13,333 nucleotides of DNA from DATHSN01 sp035464115 (GTDB lineage: Bacteria; Actinomycetota; Acidimicrobiia; Acidimicrobiales; SKKL01), in assembly GCA_035464115.1 (NCBI GenBank), contig DATHSN010000022.1, positions 1-13,333 of the forward strand, read 5' to 3'. The notes beneath the pieces are model-generated. The model was given only the letters and a program-made list of their open reading frames with translations, had not been told where the DNA came from and did not search any database. The position numbers and the translations under genes are program-made. Of the stretch, positions 4,525-13,079 are shown piece after piece. Numbering within the stretch: the first letter of the stretch is position 1; each line of letters begins with the position of its first letter.

Positions 4525-7074
4525 ATGGCCTCACCCACCGGTGCCCACGAGCCGTTCGAGCCCGACGTCGTGGCGCGACACGAGTTCGCCACCGCGTTCC
4601 GGGGCTTCGACCAGATCGAGGTGCGGGGCTACCTGAACCGGTTGGCCGCCGAGCTGCGCGACCAGTCCGAGCGCGAGCGCGAGCTGCGCCGACGGGTCGA
4701 CGAGGCCGAGCGTCGGGCCGGGGCGGCCGAGAACATCGACGAGGACCGCCTCACCGCCATGCTGGGCGAGGAGACGGCCCGGATCGTGGCCGCGGCCCGC
4801 GACGCCGCCACCGAGATCCGTGCCAAGGCCGAGGCCAAGGTGGCGGCCCTGGTTCGAGAGGCCCGCGACGAGGCGGCGCGCACCACGGCCAGCGCCGAGG
4901 CGGTGCTGCGCGCCCGCACGGCCGAGGCCGAGGCCGAAGCCGCCGGGCTGCGCGAGAAGGCCCAGCGCGACCGCGACGAGATGATCGCCGCGGCCGAGGC
5001 CCGTGCCGCCGCGCTGCGCGCCGAGGCCGAGGCGGCCGCCGAGGCGTTGCGGGCCGAGGCGGTGCGGGTGCGCGACGAGGCGGCAGCCGACGCGGCCCGC
5101 CTGCGCGACGAGATCGAGCTCGAGGTGGAGCGCCGGCGCAGCGACGCCGAGGAGGCCGCCACCGCGGCCGTCGAGGCGGCCCGGCTCGAGGGTCGTGAGA
5201 TGGTGGCCGAGGCCCAGGCGGTGCGCGAGCGGATCCTCACCGACCTGGCCCGCCGTCGTCGGGCCGCGCGGGCCCAGCTCGAGCAGCTGCGGGCGGCCCG
5301 CGAGCGCCTGGTCGAGGCCTACGCGGTGGTGCGCCGCACGCTCGACGACGCCACCGCCGAGCTGTCGGTGGCGGTGCCCGAGGCCAAGCTCGCTGCCGAC
5401 GCCGCGGCCCGCCGGGTCGAGGCCGAAGCCGAGATGACCGTCGACGACCTCGAGGCCGAGCTCGATGCCGCCCGTCTGGCCGGCCTGCCCCTGGGCGAGC
5501 GCCCGCCGAGCGGCGCGGCGGGGGTGCCCGACGACGACGTGGTCGACGTCGACCTGCTCACCGACGTGGGCGCGCTCGACGAGGGCCCCGTCGACGGTGG
5601 GGCGGTCGGTGGTCTCGTCGCCGACGAGCCGGCCGCCGACGAGCCGGTGGACGACGAGCCGGCCGACGACGAGCCGGTCGCCGACGAGCCGGTGGACCGC
5701 GAGCTGGTCGCCGACGAGCCGGTGGACCGCGACCCGGCCGAGGGGACCGAGCCGGTGGACCGCGAGCCGGCCGAGGTGGCCGATGTCGAGCCGCCCGTTC
5801 GGCCGTCCGCCGTCCCGCACGACGACCGGGCCGAGCCCCGACCCGACTCCCCCCGGGTGTTCGTGGTGCGCTCGCCCGCGGCCGACGAGCCGGTCGACCC
5901 GGGAACAGCCGAGGCGTCGCCCGGTGTCGTGGGCGCTGGCGGCGACGTCGACGGGCCCGACGCCGAGGTCGGTTCCGAGGCGGCGCTCGTGGATCCCCTG
6001 GTCGATCGTGAGCCCGACGACGTGGCGCGCGAGGCCGATGTGGAGCCTGCGCTCGGGGCGGAGCCGACGGCTGACGGGGAGCCCGCGCCCGGTGTGGAGC
6101 AGGAGGCCGACCGGGGGGGCGCGGCCGACGTGGATCCCGATCTCGAGGCCGACGCCGAGGGGGGTGCGGCCGACCGGGTCGACGACCTGTTCGCACGCCT
6201 GCGGGCGGGTGCCGATGCCGGGGTGGAACCGGAAGCCGACGTCGAGGCGCCCGACACCGCCGACGAGCCGCGGGCGTCGCTCGCCGCGGTCCTCGCCCCC
6301 ATGGAGCCGCCCACCGACGCGCCCGAGCCGCTCGCCGTCGCCACCGCGGCCGTCGACACCGCGCCCGTCGACACCGCGGCCGTCGACACCGTCGACCCGG
6401 GCGCGACCGAGGCGATCGAGACGGTGCTCGACCGCCGCGACGCCCGCACCGAGCCCCTCGAGCAGCAGCTCGCCCGGTCGCTGAAGCGGGCGCTGTCCGA
6501 CGACGAGAACGAGCGGCTCGACGCGCTGCGGCGTCAACGGCGGGCGGTCGTGGTCGACGAGGTCCTGCCGCCGCGGCCCGACCACGAGCAGGGGTACCGC
6601 GACGCGGTCGACGACCTGTTGGGGGAGGCCGCCGCCGCCGGCGCCGACCTGGCCGCCGAGCTCATGGGCGACGAGCCCCCGACGACGCCGATCGACACGT
6701 CGGACCTGGTCGCCGAGCTGCTCGACGCGGTGATCCCGCCGCTGCGGGCCCGTGTCGCCGAGCTGATCGAGGGCACCGAGGGCGACGACGCCGTCGACGC
6801 GGTGCGGGCCTGCTACCGCCAGTGGCGCACCGGCCGCATCGCCGACCTGGCGGGGTGGTTCGTGCACGCCGCGCTCAACCTCGGAGTGGTGGTCTCGGTG
6901 CCGGCCGGCACCCGGTTGGTGTGGACCGCGGACACGTCGCTCGGCCCGTGTCCCGACGGTGAGGACAACGCGCTGGCCGGTCCGGTCACGGCCGGTGACG
7001 AGTTCCCCACCGGCCACCGACACCCGCCCGCGCACCCGGCGTGCCGATGCCTACTGGTTCCTGACCGCCGGTAG
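4525..7074 (+). CDS. DivIVA-like coiled-coil protein with MuF-like C terminus
   Basis: The 849-residue protein has four parts. (1) Residues 15-45 (RHEFATAFRGFDQIEVRGYL) match the DivIVA N-terminal membrane-curvature motif. (2) Residues 46-315 are an Ala/Glu/Arg-rich coiled coil. (3) Residues 330-630 are acidic and disordered, with DEPVD-type repeats at 365-417 and PVDTAAVDT repeats near 608-624. (4) Residues 631-849 are ordered again: ACYRQWRTGRIADLAGWFVHA (762-782) and WTADTSLGPC (800-809), ending in HPPAHPACRC (833-842). The last segment resembles the end of the phage Mu gpF (MuF) head-morphogenesis domain, whose C-x(n)-HPxCRC pattern it keeps with Cys809, His837, Cys840 and Cys842. The DivIVA part suggests a polar or septal scaffold; the role of the C terminus is unknown. 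No phage genes are nearby. The TAG stop forms the start of the next gene's -10-like hexamer. Confidence 0.8.
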   Translation: MASPTGAHEPFEPDVVARHEFATAFRGFDQIEVRGYLNRLAAELRDQSERERELRRRVDEAERRAGAAENIDEDRLTAMLGEETARIVAAARDAATEIRAKAEAKVAALVREARDEAARTTASAEAVLRARTAEAEAEAAGLREKAQRDRDEMIAAAEARAAALRAEAEAAAEALRAEAVRVRDEAAADAARLRDEIELEVERRRSDAEEAATAAVEAARLEGREMVAEAQAVRERILTDLARRRRAARAQLEQLRAARERLVEAYAVVRRTLDDATAELSVAVPEAKLAADAAARRVEAEAEMTVDDLEAELDAARLAGLPLGERPPSGAAGVPDDDVVDVDLLTDVGALDEGPVDGGAVGGLVADEPAADEPVDDEPADDEPVADEPVDRELVADEPVDRDPAEGTEPVDREPAEVADVEPPVRPSAVPHDDRAEPRPDSPRVFVVRSPAADEPVDPGTAEASPGVVGAGGDVDGPDAEVGSEAALVDPLVDREPDDVAREADVEPALGAEPTADGEPAPGVEQEADRGGAADVDPDLEADAEGGAADRVDDLFARLRAGADAGVEPEADVEAPDTADEPRASLAAVLAPMEPPTDAPEPLAVATAAVDTAPVDTAAVDTVDPGATEAIETVLDRRDARTEPLEQQLARSLKRALSDDENERLDALRRQRRAVVVDEVLPPRPDHEQGYRDAVDDLLGEAAAAGADLAAELMGDEPPTTPIDTSDLVAELLDAVIPPLRARVAELIEGTEGDDAVDAVRACYRQWRTGRIADLAGWFVHAALNLGVVVSVPAGTRLVWTADTSLGPCPDGEDNALAGPVTAGDEFPTGHRHPPAHPACRCLLVPDRR
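5617..5775 (+). repeat. In-gene 15-18-bp degenerate repeat (DEPVD tract)
   Basis: Variants of GCCGACGAGCCGGTGGAC recur about ten times within the DivIVA-like gene and encode an acidic-proline run (residues 365-417). The repeat is in frame and length-variable by nature, so copy number may differ between strains. Confidence 0.7.
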
Positions 7075-7077
7075 GCT
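7072..7077 (+). promoter_or_regulatory. -10-like TAGGCT overlapping the previous stop codon
   Basis: TAGGCT begins with the TAG stop of the DivIVA-like gene and lies seven bases before ATG 7085 of the UPF0182 gene. This fits a leaderless transcript. Confidence 0.5.
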
Positions 7078-7084
7078 CCGGCCC

Positions 7085-10000
7085 ATGCGGCCCCCCACTG
7101 AGATGCCCCGGCGCGACCAGCGTCCGGGATCCCCCAACCGCGGCCGGGTCATCCTCGTCGTCGCGGTCGCCGTCCTGTTGTTCCTCGTGGTCTCGTTGCG
7201 AGGCATCGCCGGCTTCTACACCGACTTCTTGTGGTTCGACTCGCTCGGGCTCACCGGCGTGTGGACGGGCGTGCTGGGGGCGCGCATCGTCCTGGCGCTG
7301 ATCTTCATCGGCCTGTTCTTCGTGCTCATGTGGGTGAACCTGCTGGTGGCCGACCGCTTGGCGCCGCGCTTCCGCCCCCGGGGGCCCGAAGAGGAGATGC
7401 TCGAGCGCTACCACGACGTCGTCGGCCAGCGGGCCGGCCTCGTGCGCGCCGGAGTGGCCGCGCTGTTCGCCCTCATCGCCGGCGCCGGGGTGGCCAGCCA
7501 GTGGAACTCGTGGATCCTGTTCACGAACCGGGTCGATTTCGGCATCGAGGACCCGCAGTTCGGCACCGACATCGGGTTCTACGTCTTCCAGCTGCCCTTC
7601 CTCACGTTCCTCACCAGCTGGTTGTTCGCCGCGTTCGTCATCATCTTGATCGTCACCGCCGTCGCCCACTACCTCAACGGCGGCATCCGGGTGCAGACCC
7701 AGGGCGAGCGGGTCACCCCCCAGGTGAAGGCGCACCTGTCGGTGCTGCTCGGCGTGCTCGCGCTGGTGCGGGCGGCCGGCTACTGGCTCGATCGCTACGA
7801 GCTCACCTTCTCCACCCGGGGCGCGGTCGACGGCGCCACCTACACCGACGTCAACGCGCAGCTCCCCGCCATCAACCTGCTGCTGCTCATCTCGCTGTTC
7901 GCGGCCGGGCTGTTCCTCTACAACATCCGGCGGCGCGGCTGGGTGCTCCCGGTGCTGGCGGTCGGGCTGTGGGCGTTCGTCGCCATCGTGGTGGGCGGCA
8001 TCTACCCGGCGTTCGTCCAGCGGTTCCAGGTCCAACCGGCCGAGTCCACCCGTGAGGCGCCGTTCATCGAGCGCAACATCGAGGCCACCCGGGCCGCCAT
8101 GAACCTCGACCAGGTCGACACCACGATCTTCCCCTACGCCGAGGACCTCAGCGCCTCGGACCTCCAGGAGAACGTCGAGACGATCCGCAACATCCGCCTG
8201 CTCGACCCGAGCATCGTCAACGACACCTACCAGCGGCTGCAGGCCGAGCGCGGCTTCTACCGCTTCCCCGGCGACCTCGACGTCGACCGCTACATGATCG
8301 ACGGGCGGCCCACCCAGGTGGTGCTCGGCGCCCGCGAGCTCAACCCGGGCGGCATCCCACAGGACTCCTGGGAGGGCGAGGTCCTCACCTACACCCACGG
8401 CTTCGGTGTGGCCCTGTCGCCGGCCAACGCGGTCACCGGCACCGGCCGTCCCAACTTCGTGGTCGGCGACGTCCCCGTGCGGGTCGACGAGGGCGTCGAC
8501 ATCGACCCCGAGCAACCCCGGATCTACTTCGGCGAGAACCTCGGTGGCTACGCGGTGGTCAACAGCGACCGCGCCGAGGTCGACTTCATCGACGATGCCG
8601 GCAACACGGTGAGCTACAGCTACACCGGCGACGGCGGCGTCGAGATGGGCTCGTTCTTCCGTCAGGCTGCGTTCGCGCTGCGCTTCGGCGACCCCAACAT
8701 GTTGATCTCGAACTTCCTGCGCAGCGACTCGCGGGTGCTCTACATCCGTGACATCCGCGACCGGGTCGAGACGGTGGCCCCGTTCATCCACTTCGACGCC
8801 GACCCCTATCCCGTGGTGGGCGACGGTCGCGTGGTCTACATCGTCGACGGCTACACCACCACCGACCGCTATCCCTACGCACAGCGGGCCGACACCGAGC
8901 AGATCACCGGGCGCAGCGGGTTGAACCACTCGTTCAACTACGCCCGCAACTCGGTGAAGGCCGTGGTCGACGCCTACGACGGCAGCGTCACGCTCTACGT
9001 GATCGACCCCGACGACCCGATCGTGCAGGCCTATCGCAAGGCGTTCCCCGACCTGTTCGCCGACTTCGACGACATGCCCGAGGAGCTGCAAGACAACATC
9101 CGCTACCCCGAGGACCTCTTCACGGTCCAGACCAACATGTGGGGTCGCTACCACATCGAGGACCCGATCGAGTTCTACGAGCAGACGAACGGGTGGGCGG
9201 TCGCCCAGGACCCCGGGTCGAGCGTGCAGGGCGGCGGGGGCACCACCGCGGTCACCAACGCCGCCGGCGAGACCACCGGCACCCGCGAGCGCCGGGTCGA
9301 TCCCTACTACCTGCTCATGCGCCTCCCCGGCCAGGACGACGAGGAGTTCGTGATGCTGCGCACGTTCGTGCCGGTGTCCGAGCGCGACGAGCGCAAGGAG
9401 CTCACCTCGTTCATGGTGGCGCGCAGCGACCCGGAGAACTACGGCGAGCTGCTCGTGTACCGCTTGCCGACCACCCAGGTCGACGGTCCCGCCATCGTCG
9501 CGGCCAACATCGCGTCCGAGCAGGACATCGCACGGGAGATCTCTCTGTTGAACCAGCAGGGGTCGACGGTGCTGTTGGGCGACCTCATCCTCACCCCCAT
9601 CGAGGACTCGTTGCTCTACGTGCGGCCGCTCTACGTCCAGGCGTCGGGCCAGACCGCGGTGCCGGAGATGAAGAACGTCATCGTCGCCTACGGACCCGAG
9701 GTGGTGATGCGGCCCACGCTCGAGCTGGCGCTCACCGAGATCTTCGGCGACTCGCCCGACACCCTCGAAGACATCGACCCGATCGATCCCGAGACCGGCG
9801 AGCTCATCGATCCCGATCTCGATCCCGAGACCGGCGAGGTGATCACGGACGACGACGAGGCCGACGGCGACGCCGGCGGCGACGGCGACGGCACCACCAC
9901 CACGACCGTGCCGCCGACCACCACCACGCCGCCCACGCCGGGCGACGAGACGGTCGACGAGCTGCTCGCCCAGGCCGCGGCCGCGCTCGAGGAGGCCAAC

Positions 10001-10171
10001 GAGGCGCTCGCCTCGGGCGACCTCGGGGCCTACCAGGACGCGGTCGAGGAGGCCCGGCGGCTGATCCTGCTGGCCCAGAGCCGGTCGTCGGGGGGTTCGG
10101 CGGCCACCGTGCCACGCGACGACTCCGACACCACGGTGGCACCCACCACCGCCACCACCGAATCGACGTGA
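7085..10171 (+). CDS. UPF0182 family membrane protein
   Basis: The 1028-residue protein belongs to UPF0182, a widespread actinobacterial family of unknown function. The N-terminal part holds about seven membrane helices (near 22-40, 64-88, 120-140, 168-196, 214-232, 262-281 and 286-308), with the family-typical FYTDFLWFDSLG at 44-55. Residues 320-880 form a large, probably extracellular domain. The C-terminal 130 residues are unusual: acidic DPETGE repeats (two 36-bp units at 9785-9838), a Thr/Pro linker of the kind that spans cell walls, a short Ala/Glu helix (about 955-990), and a final Thr-rich tail. ATG 7085 is preferred over the in-frame 6959 because it avoids a 116-base overlap with the previous gene, follows a -10-like hexamer, and gives a short basic N terminus before the first helix. 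The stop overlaps the next start as GTGA. Confidence 0.9.
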   Translation: MRPPTEMPRRDQRPGSPNRGRVILVVAVAVLLFLVVSLRGIAGFYTDFLWFDSLGLTGVWTGVLGARIVLALIFIGLFFVLMWVNLLVADRLAPRFRPRGPEEEMLERYHDVVGQRAGLVRAGVAALFALIAGAGVASQWNSWILFTNRVDFGIEDPQFGTDIGFYVFQLPFLTFLTSWLFAAFVIILIVTAVAHYLNGGIRVQTQGERVTPQVKAHLSVLLGVLALVRAAGYWLDRYELTFSTRGAVDGATYTDVNAQLPAINLLLLISLFAAGLFLYNIRRRGWVLPVLAVGLWAFVAIVVGGIYPAFVQRFQVQPAESTREAPFIERNIEATRAAMNLDQVDTTIFPYAEDLSASDLQENVETIRNIRLLDPSIVNDTYQRLQAERGFYRFPGDLDVDRYMIDGRPTQVVLGARELNPGGIPQDSWEGEVLTYTHGFGVALSPANAVTGTGRPNFVVGDVPVRVDEGVDIDPEQPRIYFGENLGGYAVVNSDRAEVDFIDDAGNTVSYSYTGDGGVEMGSFFRQAAFALRFGDPNMLISNFLRSDSRVLYIRDIRDRVETVAPFIHFDADPYPVVGDGRVVYIVDGYTTTDRYPYAQRADTEQITGRSGLNHSFNYARNSVKAVVDAYDGSVTLYVIDPDDPIVQAYRKAFPDLFADFDDMPEELQDNIRYPEDLFTVQTNMWGRYHIEDPIEFYEQTNGWAVAQDPGSSVQGGGGTTAVTNAAGETTGTRERRVDPYYLLMRLPGQDDEEFVMLRTFVPVSERDERKELTSFMVARSDPENYGELLVYRLPTTQVDGPAIVAANIASEQDIAREISLLNQQGSTVLLGDLILTPIEDSLLYVRPLYVQASGQTAVPEMKNVIVAYGPEVVMRPTLELALTEIFGDSPDTLEDIDPIDPETGELIDPDLDPETGEVITDDDEADGDAGGDGDGTTTTTVPPTTTTPPTPGDETVDELLAQAAAALEEANEALASGDLGAYQDAVEEARRLILLAQSRSSGGSAATVPRDDSDTTVAPTTATTEST

Positions 10172-10752
10172 GCGACGGCGGTCCTCTCACCGTCGTCGCG
10201 CTGGGCGGCAGCCTCCGGGCCGGGTCGTTGACCCGGGGGCTGCTCGGCGCGGCGGTGGGCCTCGCCCCCGAGCGGCTCGCCATCGAGCCCCTCGAGGTGC
10301 GCGATCTCCCGATGTACGACGGCGATCTCGACACCGACGACCCGCCCGCCGCGGTCGCCGCGCTCAAGGCGCAGCTCACCGCCGCCGACGGGCTGTTGGT
10401 CGTCACCCCCGAGTACAACCACTCGGTGCCGGGGGTGGTGAAGAACGCCATCGACTGGGCGTCGCGCCCGGCGTACCGGTCGCCGCTGCGCGACCTGCCG
10501 GTCACCATGATCGCTGCCGCCCCCGGTCCCTACGGTGGGGCCCGGGCGCTCGCCGCGCTGAAGGCGATCATGCTCGGTTGCGGGTCGGCGCTGCTGCCGT
10601 GGCCCGACTTCGCCATGCCGGCCGCGCACGAACGGCTCGACGGCGAGGTGCTCACCGACGAGGTGTTCGCCGGGCGGTTGTCGGCGCAGCTCGCCGCGTT
10701 CGCCGAGTGGATCGACGCGCTGTCCACGTACGGGGCCAACGCCAGCCGTTGA
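10168..10752 (+). CDS. NADPH-dependent FMN reductase family protein
   Basis: The 194-residue flavodoxin-fold protein has the family motifs in order: a GGSLRAGSLTR phosphate-binding loop (13-23), LPMYDGDL (47-54), and LLVVTPEYNHSVPGVVKNAIDW (76-97). The last motif binds the isoalloxazine ring in FMN reductases and chromate/quinone reductases of the YieF/ChrR type. It is expected to reduce FMN or a quinone, azo or metal substrate with NAD(P)H in the cytoplasm; the exact substrate cannot be read from sequence. The GTG start overlaps the UPF0182 stop as GTGA, with no promoter or ribosome binding site of its own, so translation is probably coupled. Functional connection to the membrane protein is not evident. 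Confidence 0.9.
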   Translation: MSDGGPLTVVALGGSLRAGSLTRGLLGAAVGLAPERLAIEPLEVRDLPMYDGDLDTDDPPAAVAALKAQLTAADGLLVVTPEYNHSVPGVVKNAIDWASRPAYRSPLRDLPVTMIAAAPGPYGGARALAALKAIMLGCGSALLPWPDFAMPAAHERLDGEVLTDEVFAGRLSAQLAAFAEWIDALSTYGANASR

Positions 10753-10778
10753 GCCGGTCCGGGGTCGGTGTCGGCCGG

Positions 10779-10784
10779 TAGCGT
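10779..10784 (+). promoter_or_regulatory. -10-like hexamer of leaderless acyltransferase gene
   Basis: TAGCGT lies six bases before GTG 10791. The surrounding bases closely resemble those before the UPF0182 start (GGTAG, then CGGCC next to the start codon). Confidence 0.45.
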
Positions 10785-10790
10785 TCGGCC

Positions 10791-12238
<1,448 letters not shown>

Positions 12239-12251
12239 AACCGCAAGGTGA

Positions 12252-12279
12252 ACGAGGCCCCGCTCCGGCGGGGTCTCGT
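12252..12279 (+). terminator. Hairpin terminator after tRNA-fMet
   Basis: A 12-bp stem (12252-12263 with 12268-12279, one G-T pair) with a TCCG tetraloop begins 14 bases after the tRNA CCA end. No T tract follows. Confidence 0.75.
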
Positions 12280-12440
12280 CGCGTGTTGGCTCGGCTTCCC
12301 TGCCCCCGGCCGGGGTGGTGTCGCCTCGCCGTCATGGACGGTCGCCATGAGCGTGAGATCTCTGGAGGAAGACATCGCTGGTGCGCTCCCGCTCTCTGCT
12401 CGGCACCGTCTGAGGCTGGCGCAGGCGTAATCGAATGTAA
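12280..12440. other. Non-coding spacer between tRNA and toxin-antitoxin genes
   Basis: No supported gene. A 27-codon open frame at 12347-12430 (ATG to TAA) has no clear ribosome binding site or recognisable homology. A palindromic C/G run sits near 12303-12315. The last 20 bases become AT-rich on approach to the toxin promoter. Confidence 0.5.
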
Positions 12441-12455
12441 TACACTAGATCGTGT
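12441..12455 (+). promoter_or_regulatory. AT-rich promoter and candidate operator of the TA pair
   Basis: TACACT (12441-12446) lies seven bases before the toxin GTG and fits a leaderless -10. It overlaps an inverted repeat, ACAC (12442-12445) with GTGT (12452-12455) around six bases, which also covers the start codon. Ribbon-helix-helix antitoxins commonly bind such short repeats to repress their own operon; this specific site is inferred. Confidence 0.45.
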
Positions 12456-12759
12456 GTCTGAACTGTTCGACCTCGATCTCCTCGACGACGAGGACCCGTT
12501 CGAGATCGACGACCAGGCCGGGCACCTCTTCAAACACCCGAGGCTCGGCGTCGAGGACGTCTGCGAGGTGTGGCAGTCGGACCCGCTGTTCTACCCGGCG
12601 AAGCCGCCAGCGCACTGGCTGATGGTGGCGGAGGTTGCCGGGGCCGTCCTCGTCGTGCCGCTCGCGCCACCAGATTCTGGTGACCCCACCAAGTGTCGAC
12701 CGATCGGCTGCTACGTCGCAGCCAAGCACCTCGTCATCCGCTACCGGGAGGACCGATGA
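12454..12759 (+). CDS. BrnT-like toxin of a type II toxin-antitoxin pair
   Basis: The 101-residue protein has the order of BrnT-type RNase toxins, in a diverged form common in actinobacteria: acidic N terminus (FDLDLLDDEDPFEIDD, 5-20), an FKHPRLGVEDVCEVWQSDPLF helix-strand segment (26-46), a central strand LMVAEVAGAVLVVPLA (56-71), and CRPIGCYVAAKHLVIRYRE (81-99), which corresponds to the end of the family domain. It would cleave RNA and slow growth when free of its antitoxin. The similarity is judged by eye and is moderate. GTG start, seven bases after a -10-like hexamer. The stop overlaps the antitoxin ATG as ATGA, the usual layout for this type. Base composition is less GC-rich than the neighbouring housekeeping genes, which suits a transferred module beside a tRNA. 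Confidence 0.65.
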   Translation: MSELFDLDLLDDEDPFEIDDQAGHLFKHPRLGVEDVCEVWQSDPLFYPAKPPAHWLMVAEVAGAVLVVPLAPPDSGDPTKCRPIGCYVAAKHLVIRYREDR

Positions 12760-12995
12760 CCAAGAAGAAGATGACCCGAGAAGAGGAGTACGAGTTCTAC
12801 GCCAAGCCCGAGAACCAGGAGCCTGATGGTCCTGCTCGGCGGCGGAAGCGCTCGAACCTGACCGAGATGGTGCCGGTGCGGTTCCCGCCCGAGACCCTCG
12901 AGGAGGTTCGCCGACTCGCCGAAGCCGACGACCGCTCGGTGTCGAGCTGGATCCGCCGTGCCGTCGAGCACGAGCTCGAGAAGCAGGCCCGCTGA
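12756..12995 (+). CDS. Ribbon-helix-helix antitoxin (BrnA/CopG-like)
   Basis: The 79-residue protein has a basic/acidic N terminus with EEYEFYAKPENQEPDGPARR (11-29), a segment often seen in antitoxins paired with actinobacterial BrnT-like toxins. It is followed by a ribbon-helix-helix fold: strand MVPVRFPPE (38-46), helix TLEEVRRLAEADD (47-59), turn and helix SVSSWIRRAVEHELEK (61-76). It should neutralise the toxin by direct binding and repress the operon as a dimer. GGGAGG lies four bases before the ATG, and the start overlaps the toxin stop, so production is coupled. An in-frame ATG at residue 6 is an alternative start. Toxin-first order is the usual one for BrnTA. Confidence 0.8.
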   Translation: MTKKKMTREEEYEFYAKPENQEPDGPARRRKRSNLTEMVPVRFPPETLEEVRRLAEADDRSVSSWIRRAVEHELEKQAR

Positions 12996-12996
12996 G

Positions 12997-13012
12997 CGGC
13001 GACCTCTCGCCG
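12997..13012 (+). terminator. Weak hairpin after the antitoxin gene
   Basis: CGGCGA and TCGCCG enclose a CCTC loop just after the antitoxin stop. The short six-bp stem and absence of a T tract make this a weak candidate. Confidence 0.35.
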
Positions 13013-13079
13013 ATGGTCTCGGGCGCGTGCAACGAGGTGACCGGGGCACGGTCTCCGAGCGTCCGGCCCGGGGAACGGA

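Noticed and set aside
6700..7074. Phage remnant implied by the MuF-like segment
   Set aside because: It is in frame within a larger chromosomal gene, with no terminase, portal or capsid genes nearby.
4531..9154. Very long open frames on the minus strand opposite the DivIVA-like and UPF0182 genes
   Set aside because: They are third-position GC shadows of the plus-strand genes; their translations are repetitive and lack domains or start signals.
12347..12430. Small open frame of 27 codons after the tRNA
   Set aside because: No clear ribosome binding site, no recognisable family, and short enough to arise by chance.
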